Source: Streptomyces malaysiense | GTDB taxonomy: Bacteria; Actinomycetota; Actinomycetes; Streptomycetales; Streptomycetaceae | Assembly (NCBI RefSeq): GCF_000980885.2 | Contig: NZ_LBDA02000004.1 | Span: forward strand, 55,411-119,410 | Length of the DNA: 64,000 nt | Direction: 5' to 3' | Shown: positions 1-8,764 of the stretch, one piece after another | Layout of the letters: each line of letters begins with the position of its first letter | How positions within the stretch are numbered: the stretch's first letter is position 1 | Translations under genes and position numbers: made by a program | The notes under the pieces: model-generated | Databases searched by the model: none | What the model was told of the DNA's origin: nothing | What the model saw: the letters and a program-made list of their open reading frames with translations, nothing else

Positions 1-1266
1 GGGGGCGCCGGCCGCGCGGCGCAGCAGCGTCCGCAGCCGCGCCGCCGCGAGCGGTTCCAGCGGGGCGGTGTCCAGGTGACGCAGCCCCTGGGCGGTCAGC
101 CCGCGGATCTTCTCCGCCACGGCGTCGCGGGCGCCGGTGGCCACGAACACGGCCCGCACGTCGTCCAGTTCCGCGTCCGAGGCGTCGTCGCGGCCCAGCG
201 TGCCGCGCAGCACGCCAACGGCCCGGCGGTCGCCCGCGGACTCGGCCCGCGCCTGGGCGACGGCGGCGAGGTAGGTGGACTTGCCGCTGCGGATGTCACC
301 GCCGACGGGCTTGCCGGTCTCGCGCGGGTCGCCGAAGGCGTCGAGGAGGTCGTCGCGCAGCTGGAAGGCCAGGCCGACGCAGCGGCCCGCCGAGCACAGC
401 GCCCGGGTGACGGCGGGACCGGCGTCCCCCAGGGCCGCCCCCAGCGCGAGCGGGCGTTCCACGGAGTACAGCGCGCTCTTGAGGCAGGCGGCGCGGATCG
501 CCTGGGCCGGGGAACGCGCCGAGAGGGCCTCGCCCCGCACGTCCAGGTACTGCCCGGCCACCATCTCCGTCCGCATGGCCCGCCACAGGCCCCGCACCCG
601 CCGTGCGGTGTCCCGGGGCAGCTCGGTGTCCGCCACCATGTCGTCCGCCCAGGCCAGGGCCAGGTCGCCGGCGAGGATCGCCGAGGCCTCCCCGAGCCGC
701 GCGCCCCGCTCCGGGTCGCCCGCGCCGGCGTACTGCCCGGCCACCTCGACGTGCAGTGCCGGCCGGCCCCGGCGCAGCCGCGCGCCGTCCATCACGTCGT
801 CGTGGACCAGAGCACAGGTCTGGATCAGCTCCAGGGCGGCGCCGAGCCGCAGTGCCGCCCCGGTCCGCCAGGGCTCGCCGCCCCCGCAGGCGCGCAGCGC
901 CCACCACAGGAGGCGGGAGCGGCCGAACTTGCCGCCGCCCTGCGTGAACCGGGCGACGCGCGCCGCCACGTCCTCGGCGAACAGCGGGTCCACGGCCCTG
1001 GCCGCGGCCATGTCGCGGGCCAGCAGCTCGCCGAGCACCGCGCGCACGGCTCCGGTCACGTCCGCGTCCACGGCACCCGGGTCGTCGCCGTACGCCGTGA
1101 GCGCCGGCGGCGGTGCGTCGCACGGATGCCCGCCCCGGCCGCCGTCCTGTCCTCCGGCGGGCCGGGGCGCCGGAGCGGAGGCGCCCTCGGCGGCCGGATG
1201 CTCGCGCGGACGCCGGTCCGCGCGGTGATCCTTCGTCACGGTGGAGCCCATGCCGGTTCGCCTCAT
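1..1266 (-). CDS. crtE: Geranylgeranyl diphosphate synthase (polyprenyl synthetase), cut off at its 3' end
   Basis: Condenses isopentenyl diphosphate onto allylic diphosphates to make C20 geranylgeranyl diphosphate, the entry point to phytoene. Reading the minus strand, the first aspartate-rich motif is LVHDDVMDG near residue 155 and the second is LRDDLLDAFGD near residue 305; these bind the Mg-diphosphates. The frame stays open to base 1, so the C-terminus lies outside the window. About 50 residues rich in Ala, Pro and Gly precede the catalytic fold. I chose the ATG at 1266 because GAGGA sits 5 bases upstream; the ATG at 1251 is the alternative. The gene is divergent from the sigma factor and crtYTU. 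In known Streptomyces clusters crtI, crtB and crtV follow crtE, so they may lie beyond the left edge. Confidence 0.93.
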   Translation of the reverse strand, partial: MRRTGMGSTVTKDHRADRRPREHPAAEGASAPAPRPAGGQDGGRGGHPCDAPPPALTAYGDDPGAVDADVTGAVRAVLGELLARDMAAARAVDPLFAEDVAARVARFTQGGGKFGRSRLLWWALRACGGGEPWRTGAALRLGAALELIQTCALVHDDVMDGARLRRGRPALHVEVAGQYAGAGDPERGARLGEASAILAGDLALAWADDMVADTELPRDTARRVRGLWRAMRTEMVAGQYLDVRGEALSARSPAQAIRAACLKSALYSVERPLALGAALGDAGPAVTRALCSAGRCVGLAFQLRDDLLDAFGDPRETGKPVGGDIRSGKSTYLAAVAQARAESAGDRRAVGVLRGTLGRDDASDAELDDVRAVFVATGARDAVAEKIRGLTAQGLRHLDTAPLEPLAAARLRTLLRRAAGAP

Positions 1267-1624
1267 CGAGATCCTCGTGATCAGAGCTTGCGTCGTCGTG
1301 AGCGCTTCGTCGCGGAGTGCGGGGACGGATGCGGTGCGGGGCGGAAAGTGCGGGGGAGGCGCGCATTCCGTCCGGCGCGCTGCCGCGTCCCGCTCCCCGC
1401 GCGTCCCGCCGCCGTGGCCGCTCGCGCCGCTCGGCACCCGGAACCGTCGATCTCCTCCTCCGCCCTGCCCGAGGACCTGGTGGGACCTGGTGCGCCCCGG
1501 TCGCCGCGACCCTGTCCGGCAATTCGATGCAGAGACGATGCGAGTTGTCCGTCCTGCGTCGGATTCGCACGGTGGAGGTGCACGGTCGCTCCCGGCGACC
1601 GCGGGGCACAGCGGAGGAGTAACC
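1267..1624. promoter_or_regulatory. Divergent control region between crtE and the ECF sigma gene
   Basis: This 358-base gap has no gene and must hold promoters for both directions. It contains a perfect tandem repeat GGACCTGGTG at 1473-1482 and 1483-1492, a 10-bp period that places both copies on one face of the helix. It also has a perfect 7-bp hairpin, CGGTCGC at 1583-1589 and GCGACCG at 1595-1601, ending about a dozen bases before the sigma gene's Shine-Dalgarno GGAGGAG. The hairpin could form in the leader mRNA. I could not assign a confident -35/-10 pair. Confidence 0.45.
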
Positions 1625-2212
1625 ATGACGACCGCACGGCAAACCGGCACCGACATCGACGAGAGCGTGCTCGTGGAAGGATTCCTCAGCGGTGACGAGA
1701 GCTGCCTCGCGGCCGTCCACCGGCGCTGGGGCCCGCTCGTGTACACCCTCGCCAGGCGTTCGCTGGGGGACGCGAGGGAGGCCGAGGACATCACCCAGTT
1801 GGTCTTCCTCGCCGCGTGGCGCGGCCGCGCCGGGTTCGCCCCGGACCGCGGCACCCTGCCCGGCTGGCTCACGGGCATCGCCCGCCGCAAGATCGCGGAC
1901 GCGCTCGCGGCCCGCACCCGGCGCACCGAACTGGTCGCCGCCGCCGGCGCCCAACTGCTGCTGAGGGCCACCGACGAGGCCGTCCTTCCGGAGTCCGCGA
2001 TCGACCGCGTCCTGCTCGCCGACGAGATGTCGCAGCTCCCGGCACCCCAGCGCCGGGTGCTCAACCTCGCCTTCTACGACGACCTCACCCAGACCCAGAT
2101 CGCCGAACTCACCGGCTGGCCCCTGGGCACGGTCAAGAGCCACGCCCGCCGCGGCCTGCACCGCCTGGCCGGCCGGCTCCGTGACGACGGCCTCGTCGGG
2201 TGCGCCGCGTGA
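1625..2212 (+). CDS. ECF-family RNA polymerase sigma factor in the carotenoid cluster
   Basis: A 195-residue sigma-70 family protein of ECF length. Region 2 lies at about residues 20-90, including AEDITQLVFLAAW and the promoter-melting segment. Region 4, with its helix-turn-helix, is at about 135-190 (LTQTQIAELTGWPLGTVKSH). GGAGGAG ends about 5 bases before the ATG. No anti-sigma gene follows; crtY starts 140 bases downstream on the same strand, so the factor may drive or be co-transcribed with crtYTU. In S. coelicolor carotenoid production is switched on in light by the ECF factor LitS, acting with the MerR-type regulator LitR. This gene may play the same part, but no litR, litQ or other lit gene is in the window, so I do not transfer the name. 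Confidence 0.9.
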   Translation: MTTARQTGTDIDESVLVEGFLSGDESCLAAVHRRWGPLVYTLARRSLGDAREAEDITQLVFLAAWRGRAGFAPDRGTLPGWLTGIARRKIADALAARTRRTELVAAAGAQLLLRATDEAVLPESAIDRVLLADEMSQLPAPQRRVLNLAFYDDLTQTQIAELTGWPLGTVKSHARRGLHRLAGRLRDDGLVGCAA

Positions 2213-2352
2213 GCACGACGCGCGAACGAGGCAATCCATGAGCCGAACGGCGAGACCTCCACGGGCCGCGGGTGAGGATCCGCATCCGTACGGGTACGGA
2301 GACCGGAACGCTGACGCAGGGTCCGAAGACGGTGCGAGGGGAGAGACCGGTC

Positions 2353-3546
2353 GTGCACGAGGCGGACGTCGCCATCATCGGAGCCGGGGCGGCCGGACTG
2401 TCCCTGGCCCACCGTCTCTCGTGCCCCGCCCCCGGCGCCCGGGGCCCGTCCGTCGTCCTGCTGGACGCCCCGCCCGGACCACTGCGACCGCCGAGGCGAA
2501 CCTGGTGCTTCTGGGAGGCGGGCCGAGGACGCTACGACGCCGCGGTCACCCGCTCCTGGCACCGGCTGCGCGTGCACCGGCCCACGGGTGAGCCGGGCGA
2601 GCACGACATCTCACCCCTGCGCTACAAGATGATCCGCTCCGACGACTTCGAGTCCCTGGTCGACCACGACCTCGCCCGCGGCGACCGGGTACGACGCCTG
2701 GAGAGGACGGTCGAGAGCGTCGAGCAACTGCCGCGCGGCGCCCGGATCCACACCCGTACGGCCGCGGGGAACCCCGGATTCGTGCAGGCCCGCTGGGTGT
2801 TCGACTCCCGGCCGCTGGACAGCCTGCCCGCCGCGCGCACGACCCTGCTCCAGCACTTCCGCGGCTGGTTCGTGCGCACCGGCAGCCCGGCCTTCGACCC
2901 GGACCGCGTGGAGTTCATGGACTTCCGCACCCCCCAGCCCGCCCGGGGCCTCTCCTTCGGCTACGTCCTGCCCACCGGCCCGCACCAGGCCCTGGTCGAG
3001 TACACGGAGTTCTCCCCGGCGGTCCTGTCCCCGGACGCCTACGACACGGCGCTCGGCCACTACACCGAGGCCGTGCTCGGGCTGGAGGACGTCGAGGTGA
3101 CCGGCACCGAGACCGGCGTCATCCCGATGACCGACGCCAGGTTCGCGCGGCAGACCGGCGAGTCCGTCTTCCGTATCGGCGCGGCCGGCGGAGCCACCCG
3201 GCCCTCGACCGGCTACACCTTCGCCGGCGTACAACGCCAGACCGCCGCCGTCGCCGCGGCCCTGCGCCGAGGCCGGCGGCCCGTGCCCCCGCTGCCCCAC
3301 CCGGCACGCTCCCGCGCCATGGACGGCGTCCTGCTGCACGCCCTGGACAGCGGTCTGGTGGACGGCGCGGACTTCTTCTCGCGGCTGTTCACGAGGGTCC
3401 CCATGAGCAGGCTCCTGCGCTTCCTGGACGGCGGAACCCGGCTGCACGAGGACGTCGCCATCGGTCTGCGCACCCCTGTCCTGCCCATGCTGCGGGCCGC
3501 CGCGGAACTGCCCCTGCTCACCCGGCGCCCCTTCCCCGGCCCCTGA
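2353..3546 (+). CDS. crtY: Lycopene beta-cyclase
   Basis: Closes both ends of lycopene to beta-ionone rings, giving beta-carotene. The 397-residue protein is the usual size for the bacterial CrtY family. A nucleotide-binding motif, IIGAGAAGLS, is at about residues 9-18, and the family segments RTWCFWE, LQHFRGWFV and the Gly-rich stretch ending STGYTFAGV follow in order. I start at the GTG at 2353 because it gives the compact VHEADVAIIG terminus behind a GAGGGGAGAG ribosome site; the open frame extends further upstream but without family sequence. It is the first gene of crtY-crtT-crtU and lies 140 bases behind the sigma factor. Confidence 0.93.
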   Translation: MHEADVAIIGAGAAGLSLAHRLSCPAPGARGPSVVLLDAPPGPLRPPRRTWCFWEAGRGRYDAAVTRSWHRLRVHRPTGEPGEHDISPLRYKMIRSDDFESLVDHDLARGDRVRRLERTVESVEQLPRGARIHTRTAAGNPGFVQARWVFDSRPLDSLPAARTTLLQHFRGWFVRTGSPAFDPDRVEFMDFRTPQPARGLSFGYVLPTGPHQALVEYTEFSPAVLSPDAYDTALGHYTEAVLGLEDVEVTGTETGVIPMTDARFARQTGESVFRIGAAGGATRPSTGYTFAGVQRQTAAVAAALRRGRRPVPPLPHPARSRAMDGVLLHALDSGLVDGADFFSRLFTRVPMSRLLRFLDGGTRLHEDVAIGLRTPVLPMLRAAAELPLLTRRPFPGP

Positions 3547-3624
3547 CCGCCCGTGCGCGTTTCCCGACAGCCCCGACGGCCCGGCGGACCGCCGGCACCC
3601 CGACGCCCAGACCCAGGAGGCAGC

Positions 3625-4356
3625 GTGACCCTGCTGCGTGACGCGGACCTGTCCACCGCGTTCGACCATGCGGCGCACAGCTACGACACGCTGGTGGCCG
3701 CCACCCCCGGCTACCACGCACAGCTGCGCCGCTCGGCCCGCCGGCTCGGCCTGCCGCACCCCGGTACGGGACTGCGCGTGCTGGACCTCGGCCGCGGCAC
3801 CGGCGTCTCCACCGCCGCACTCGCCCGGGTGCTGCCCGACGCCGAGATCACGGCCGTCGACGCCTCGGCCGGCATGCTCGAACGCGCCACGGCCAAGCCG
3901 TGGCGCGGCGGGGTCAGGTTCGTGCGCGCCCCCGCGGAGGCCCTCGCGGACGCGGGTGTGACCGGCCCCTACGACGCGGTCCTCGCCGCCTGCCTCTTCC
4001 GCGACGTCACCGATCCCGACGCCGTACTCAGCGCCGTGCACGCCCTGCTCGCCCTGCACCGGAGGCTCGCCGTGCACGAGTACACGCTCAGCGGACACCC
4101 CGCGCACCGGGCGGTCTGGACGGCCGTGTGCCGGGGCCTGGTGCTGCCCGTCGCCTCCGCCCTCGGGGACGGCGGCCTCTACCGCCACCTGTGGCGCAGT
4201 GTCGTCGAGTTCGACACGGCCGACCGCTTCACCGAGCGTGTGCGTGCCCGGGGATTCGACCGGGTGCGCGCCCTGCCGTTGCCCGGCCGGCAGACCGGCA
4301 TCACCCACACCGTCGTCGCCCGCCGCGCCGAGGCGCCCGCCCGGAGCGGACGATGA
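3625..4356 (+). CDS. crtT: Carotenoid-cluster SAM-dependent methyltransferase
   Basis: A class I methyltransferase of 243 residues, encoded between crtY and crtU as in known actinomycete isorenieratene clusters. Motif I is LDLGRGTG at about residue 54, followed by the acidic loop ITAVDASAGML that contacts SAM. The usual family form is LDLGCGTG, so an Arg replaces the common Cys. The acceptor is not evident; the aromatic methyl shift in isorenieratene formation is credited to CrtU, and the exact role of CrtT is unsettled as far as I know. It starts at the GTG at 3625 behind CAGGAGGCAGC. Its stop overlaps the crtU start (ATGA), which indicates translational coupling. Confidence 0.88.
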   Translation: MTLLRDADLSTAFDHAAHSYDTLVAATPGYHAQLRRSARRLGLPHPGTGLRVLDLGRGTGVSTAALARVLPDAEITAVDASAGMLERATAKPWRGGVRFVRAPAEALADAGVTGPYDAVLAACLFRDVTDPDAVLSAVHALLALHRRLAVHEYTLSGHPAHRAVWTAVCRGLVLPVASALGDGGLYRHLWRSVVEFDTADRFTERVRARGFDRVRALPLPGRQTGITHTVVARRAEAPARSGR

Positions 4357-5936
4357 GCGCCCGCACGCCGGAGCCTGCCCGCCCCGGACGCGACCGCCGC
4401 GCCGTCCTCCTGCCCCCGCCCCCCGGCGCCGCCCGGCTCGGCGGCCGGGCCCGCGGCGCCGCCGTCGTGGGCGGCGGCATCGCCGGCCTCGCCGCCGCCA
4501 CCGCCCTCGCCGAACGCGGCGTCGACGTCACGCTGTACGAACGCGAGGCCTATCTGGGCGGCCGCGTGGGCGGCTGGAGCGTCGACCTGCGCGACGGTTC
4601 CACGGCCACCATGAGCCGCGGCTTCCACGCCTTCTTCCGCCAGTACTACAACCTGCGCGACCTGCTGCGCCGCGCCGACCCCGGTCTGGATCGCCTCACC
4701 AGCCTGCCCGACTACCCGCTGTGGCACCGCGACGGACTGCGGGACAGCTTCCGCGGGGTGCCGCGCACCCCGCCCCTGAGCGCGGCCGGCTTCGTGGCGC
4801 GGAGCCCGTCCTTCCGCTGGGGCGACATGGTGCGCATGAAACCCGCGGCGGCCCTCCCGCTGCTGGACGTCCGCGTCCCGGAGGTCTACGCCCGCCTGGA
4901 CGCCGTCAGCGCCCACGACTTCCTCGACTCGCTGGGCTTCCCGGCGGCCGCCCGCCACCTCGCCTTCGAGGTCTTCTCCCGCAGCTTCTTCGCGGACCCC
5001 CGCGGCCTCTCGGCCGCCGAGATGGTCCTGATGTTCCACATCTACTTCCTCGGCAGCGCCGAGGGACTGCTCTTCGACGTGCCGGACGACCCCTTCCCGG
5101 CCGCCCTGTGGGAACCGCTCGCCGGCCATCTGCGCCGCCACGGCGCCGACCTGCGCGGTTCCACCCCGGTCGAGAACGTCTCGCCCACCGCGGACGGCGC
5201 CTTCGTCGTCGCCACCGACCGGGAGGAGACCCGCCACGACGCCGTCGTCCTCGCCCTCGACACACCCGGACTGCGCTCCCTGGTCGGCCGCTCGCCCGGC
5301 CTCGGCGACGCCGCCTGGCGCGAGCGCGTCGCCCGGTTGCGCACCGCCCCGCCCTTCCTCGTCAGCCGCCTCTGGCTGGACCGTCCCGTCGCCCCGGACC
5401 GGCCCGGATTCCTTGGCACCGCCGGATACGGCTCGCTCGACAACGTCAGCGTCCTGGAGCGCTGGGAGCGGGAGGCGGCCGGCTGGTCCGCCCGCACCGG
5501 CGGATCGGTGGTCGAACTGCACGGCTACGCGCTGCCGGAGACCGCCGACCCCGGCACGGAGGCCCGGGGCCTGATCGCACGGCTGCACGGCGTCTATCCC
5601 GAGACCCGCGACGCGAAGATCCTCGACGCCCGGCACGAATGGCGCCGGGACTGCCCCCTGTTCCCCGTCGGCGGATACCCCGACCGCCCCGGCGTACGCA
5701 CCCCGCAGGCGGGTCTGATGCTCGCGGGCGACCTGGTGCGCACGGACCTGCCGGTGGCCCTGATGGAACGCGCCGCCACCAGCGGCTTCCTGGCCGCCAA
5801 CGCCCTCCTGGAGTCCTGGGGCGTACGGGGCCACCCCCTGTGGACCGTGCCCGACCGGGGCCGGAGCCGCCTGCTGCGGGCCCTGGCGGGCGCACGGCCA
5901 CGAGGCTCGCTCGGCGCCGCTTTGGCCGGGGCGTGA
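4353..5936 (+). CDS. crtU: Beta-carotene desaturase/methyltransferase (isorenieratene synthase)
   Basis: An FAD-dependent amine-oxidase-fold desaturase of 527 residues that turns the beta-ionone rings of beta-carotene into trimethylphenyl rings, giving isorenieratene. After a Pro/Arg-rich N-terminus comes the dinucleotide-binding motif AAVVGGGIAGLAAA at about residue 36, then the flavin segment YLGGRVGGW. The C-terminus carries the second FAD contact, LMLAGDLVRTDLPVALMERAATSG. The start ATG overlaps the crtT stop by 4 bases. A GC hairpin follows the stop. With crtE and crtY this points to an aromatic carotenoid as the end product. Confidence 0.92.
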   Translation: MSARTPEPARPGRDRRAVLLPPPPGAARLGGRARGAAVVGGGIAGLAAATALAERGVDVTLYEREAYLGGRVGGWSVDLRDGSTATMSRGFHAFFRQYYNLRDLLRRADPGLDRLTSLPDYPLWHRDGLRDSFRGVPRTPPLSAAGFVARSPSFRWGDMVRMKPAAALPLLDVRVPEVYARLDAVSAHDFLDSLGFPAAARHLAFEVFSRSFFADPRGLSAAEMVLMFHIYFLGSAEGLLFDVPDDPFPAALWEPLAGHLRRHGADLRGSTPVENVSPTADGAFVVATDREETRHDAVVLALDTPGLRSLVGRSPGLGDAAWRERVARLRTAPPFLVSRLWLDRPVAPDRPGFLGTAGYGSLDNVSVLERWEREAAGWSARTGGSVVELHGYALPETADPGTEARGLIARLHGVYPETRDAKILDARHEWRRDCPLFPVGGYPDRPGVRTPQAGLMLAGDLVRTDLPVALMERAATSGFLAANALLESWGVRGHPLWTVPDRGRSRLLRALAGARPRGSLGAALAGA

Positions 5937-5970
5937 CCCGTGCGCCGCCCGCCCGGACCGCCGCGGCCCC

Positions 5971-5990
5971 GCTCGGCGGGCTCGCCGAGC
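5971..5990 (+). terminator. Hairpin terminator after crtYTU
   Basis: A perfect 8-bp stem, GCTCGGCG and CGCCGAGC, with a GGCT loop, 34 bases after the crtU stop. No U-tract follows, which is common for Streptomyces terminators. Confidence 0.55.
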
Positions 5991-6039
5991 CGTGCACCGG
6001 GCCGGCCAGGTCCGACGAGGACGATCGGACCAGGGCACA

Positions 6040-6089
6040 GGCGGCGCAAAAAACTTAAGGTGTAAGAGCATATTTCGTTGTTTGTTCCT
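6040..6089 (+). promoter_or_regulatory. AT-rich promoter region of the first membrane PP2C gene
   Basis: From 6048 to about 6090 the base composition falls far below the surrounding GC level (AAAAAACTTAAGG, then TGTAAGAGCATATTT). This is the likely promoter or operator of the downstream phosphatase. I could not match it to a known operator. There is no good Shine-Dalgarno before the first ATG at 6090. Confidence 0.4.
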
Positions 6090-8591
6090 ATGGGCGAGTG
6101 TTCGGTGGCAGAAGAGCAGACGGCCGAGTCGCCAGGTGCGCTCGGAGCAGGGCAGGCCGCGGACTTGCCGTACCAGCAGTCCGCCCTGGATGCTGCCCGC
6201 GTCGTGGCCCGGAGCGCCGCACTGCTGGCTGTCGTGCTGGGGGCGTCGGCCCTCTCCGGCTGGATCTTCGGCATCGAGGTCCTCAGACGGGTGCCCGGCG
6301 GCGACGCGGCCATGAACGCGAACACGGCCCTGGGCCTGCTGGCGCTGGGTATCTCCCTGTTCGCGGTGGCTCACCGCAGTCTCACCCCGTGGATGACCGT
6401 CGTGGCGCGCGCGGCCGGGACGCTGGCCCTGCTCATCGGCGGATTCAGCGCGGTGGAGTACGCGACCGGGGCGTCCCTGGGCATCGATCAGCTCCTCTTC
6501 AGGGACGACACCGCCGCGATGGCATCGCAGCTGCCCGGCCGGGTGGCGTCGAACACGGCCGCCGCACTGATCGCCGGGGGAGCGGCGGCCCTGTGCGCGA
6601 GCACGCCCCGGCTGCCCGCGTGGACGAGCCAGGTCCCTGGCCTGGCCGTCCTCACCCTGGGCATGCTGCGGCTCTACGGGTTCGCGTACGCCGTACCCGA
6701 ACTCGAGCGGTTCGGTGCCTACAAGGGGATGGCCCTGAACACCGGGATGGCGCTCGTGCTGCTGGGCTTCGCCGCCTTCCTCGCCCGGCCGGAACGCGGT
6801 CCTGCCGGACTGCTGATGAACGCGGGCACCACGGGAGCGCTGGGGCGCCGGCTTTTCGCCACCGTCCTGGTGGTTCCGCCGCTGCTGGGCGGGCTCGTAC
6901 TGGCCGGTGAGGACGCGAGGCTGTTCGGCGGGCGGCTGGGTACCGCGCTGCTGGTGTGCGGGCACGTGGCCGTGTTCACCACGGTCATCTTCGCGACACT
7001 GGTCGTGGGCCGCCGTGTCGAGCTGGCGCACGCGCGCGCCGAGTGGCAGGTGCGGCAGAACGAACTGGTGCAGGCGTTCATGGACCACACGCCCGCCGTG
7101 GTGTTCATCAAGGACCTGGACGGCCGCTTCCTGGCCGTCAACACGACCTTCGAGAACATCCTCGGCCTGTCCCGCGAACGGGTACTGGGCCGGCGTGACC
7201 GGGACGTCCTGCCGCCCGGCCTCGCGCATCAGACGCGCGCCGCCGAACTCGCCATGCTCGCCGAGGGCGCTCCCACGCAGCGCGAGGAGCTGATCGTCCT
7301 GCCCGGCGGACCGCGGGACTTCCTCACCAGCCTCTTCCCGCTCAAGACCGCTTCCGGCACGCCGTACGCCGTGTGCGGGGTGACCACCGACATCACCGAC
7401 CGGGTCGCGGCCCAGCGCGAGGTCCGGCGGACCAACCGGCGCTTCCTCGCGCTGCTGGAATCGGCTCCCGACGCCCTGCTGATCACGGACGGCCGGGGCG
7501 TCATCCTCATGGCCAACGCGCAGGTGCGGAAGCTGTTCGGACGTTCGCCGGCCGACCTCGTCGGCACCCCGGTCGTCGACCTGGTGCCCGCCCCGCGGCG
7601 CCGCGCGCACAGCGCACTCCTGCGTGCCTACCTGCGGCAGGCGGACCGCAAGCCGATCGTCCTTGACCGGGGACTGTACGGGCTGCGCGGCGACGGCGGC
7701 GAGTTCCCCGTGGAGGTGAGCGTGAGCGACCTCCACGCGGAGGAGGAGACGCAGGTGTTCCTGACCGTGCGGGACATCACCGAACGCAGAAGCGTCGAGG
7801 CCGAGCGCGCCGAGCGCTACGAGGAGCACCGGCGTATCGCCTACACCCTGCAGCACAGCCTCATGGGCGAGCCCTCCGCCCTGCCCCACCTGCCCGCGGC
7901 CCACCGGTACCTCGCGTCCGTCAAGGACCCGGGAGTGGGCGGCGACTGGTTCGACATCATCCCGCTGGACGCTCACCGCACCGGCGTCGTCGTGGGTGAC
8001 GTGATGGGCCGCGGCCTGGAGGCGGCGGCCGTCATGGGCCAGATGCGGGCGGCCTCCCACGCGCTGGCCCGCACGGACGTGGCGCCGAGCCGGCTGATGA
8101 CCGGGCTGGACGCGTTCGTGGCCGACCTGGCGGACCAGCTCGTGACCTGCGTCTACCTGGTGGTGGACCAGAGCACCCATGAGGTCACCGTCTGCTCGGC
8201 GGGACACCTCCCGGTCATCGCCCTGCCCCCCGAAGGGCCCGCCCGAACGCTCCGGGCGCCGGTCGGGGTCCCGCTGGGCGTCAACGATCCGTGCGGAGCG
8301 GTGGTGCCGTTCCGCCAGGCGACCGGGCCGGTACCACCGGGCTCCACCTTGGCCCTCTACACCGACGGACTGGTCGAACGGCCCGGCACCGACATCGAGG
8401 CCCAGATCGACACCCTCGCCCGCACGCTGGACTCGGCGCTGAAAGGAGTATCCGCGGATCAGAGGAGCCTCGACCAGACCGCCGACCTGCTGATCAAGAC
8501 CCTCCTGCCGGACCCGGCCGCCCACGACGACGACGTGACACTGCTCCTGATCGGACTGCCCCTGCCGAAGGAAGGGGATGCCCGTGCCTGA
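6090..8591 (+). CDS. Membrane PAS-PAS-PP2C (SpoIIE/RsbU-type) serine phosphatase
   Basis: Likely a membrane-bound input module for a partner-switching pathway, dephosphorylating an anti-anti-sigma protein. In 833 residues: an N-terminal region of about seven or eight hydrophobic segments (to about residue 315), a PAS domain (about 325-440, starting FMDHTPAVVFIKDLDG), a second PAS (about 450-570) and a PP2C/SpoIIE phosphatase (about 580-825). Metal-binding PP2C signatures are visible as GVGGDWFD, VVGDVMGRG, LYTDGLVE and the terminal DDDVTLLL. It lacks the RsbW-like ATPase domain present in the two other phosphatases of the window. I use the ATG at 6090; a GTG at 6105 with a weak GGGCGAG upstream is equally plausible. 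The symporter-phosphatase fusion follows 173 bases later. Confidence 0.88.
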   Translation: MGECSVAEEQTAESPGALGAGQAADLPYQQSALDAARVVARSAALLAVVLGASALSGWIFGIEVLRRVPGGDAAMNANTALGLLALGISLFAVAHRSLTPWMTVVARAAGTLALLIGGFSAVEYATGASLGIDQLLFRDDTAAMASQLPGRVASNTAAALIAGGAAALCASTPRLPAWTSQVPGLAVLTLGMLRLYGFAYAVPELERFGAYKGMALNTGMALVLLGFAAFLARPERGPAGLLMNAGTTGALGRRLFATVLVVPPLLGGLVLAGEDARLFGGRLGTALLVCGHVAVFTTVIFATLVVGRRVELAHARAEWQVRQNELVQAFMDHTPAVVFIKDLDGRFLAVNTTFENILGLSRERVLGRRDRDVLPPGLAHQTRAAELAMLAEGAPTQREELIVLPGGPRDFLTSLFPLKTASGTPYAVCGVTTDITDRVAAQREVRRTNRRFLALLESAPDALLITDGRGVILMANAQVRKLFGRSPADLVGTPVVDLVPAPRRRAHSALLRAYLRQADRKPIVLDRGLYGLRGDGGEFPVEVSVSDLHAEEETQVFLTVRDITERRSVEAERAERYEEHRRIAYTLQHSLMGEPSALPHLPAAHRYLASVKDPGVGGDWFDIIPLDAHRTGVVVGDVMGRGLEAAAVMGQMRAASHALARTDVAPSRLMTGLDAFVADLADQLVTCVYLVVDQSTHEVTVCSAGHLPVIALPPEGPARTLRAPVGVPLGVNDPCGAVVPFRQATGPVPPGSTLALYTDGLVERPGTDIEAQIDTLARTLDSALKGVSADQRSLDQTADLLIKTLLPDPAAHDDDVTLLLIGLPLPKEGDARA

Positions 8592-8685
8592 TCGCCCCGG
8601 CGGAGATCCTCCTCGGCCCCTGCGTCACGCAGTGCCCGTGCGGGCACCGGCGCGGGCGTCACCGGCCGCCGTGGACGACCGTAAT

Positions 8686-8701
8686 CTGTACATTTGTGCA
8701 G
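8686..8701. promoter_or_regulatory. Inverted-repeat operator candidate upstream of the symporter-phosphatase gene
   Basis: CTGTACAT and TTGTGCAG form an imperfect 16-bp palindrome (6 of 8 positions paired) 64 bases before the start codon, in a locally AT-rich patch. It has the size and symmetry of a dimeric repressor site. No regulator gene is adjacent to suggest the ligand. Confidence 0.35.
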
Positions 8702-8764
8702 TAGGGATCACTGTCGGTCGTGCGGTTGCAGGCCCGTGCTCATGAACCTCGCAGGTGAGGCAGT

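Noticed and set aside
296..2239. Minus-strand frame overlapping crtE and the sigma gene
   Set aside because: It lacks the DDxxD motifs, which appear in the adjacent minus-strand frame used for crtE.
4179..8525. Very long open frame on the minus strand across crtT, crtU and the first phosphatase
   Set aside because: High-GC DNA leaves antisense frames open. The translation is Gly/Arg/Gln-rich without any domain, while the plus strand encodes recognisable enzymes throughout.
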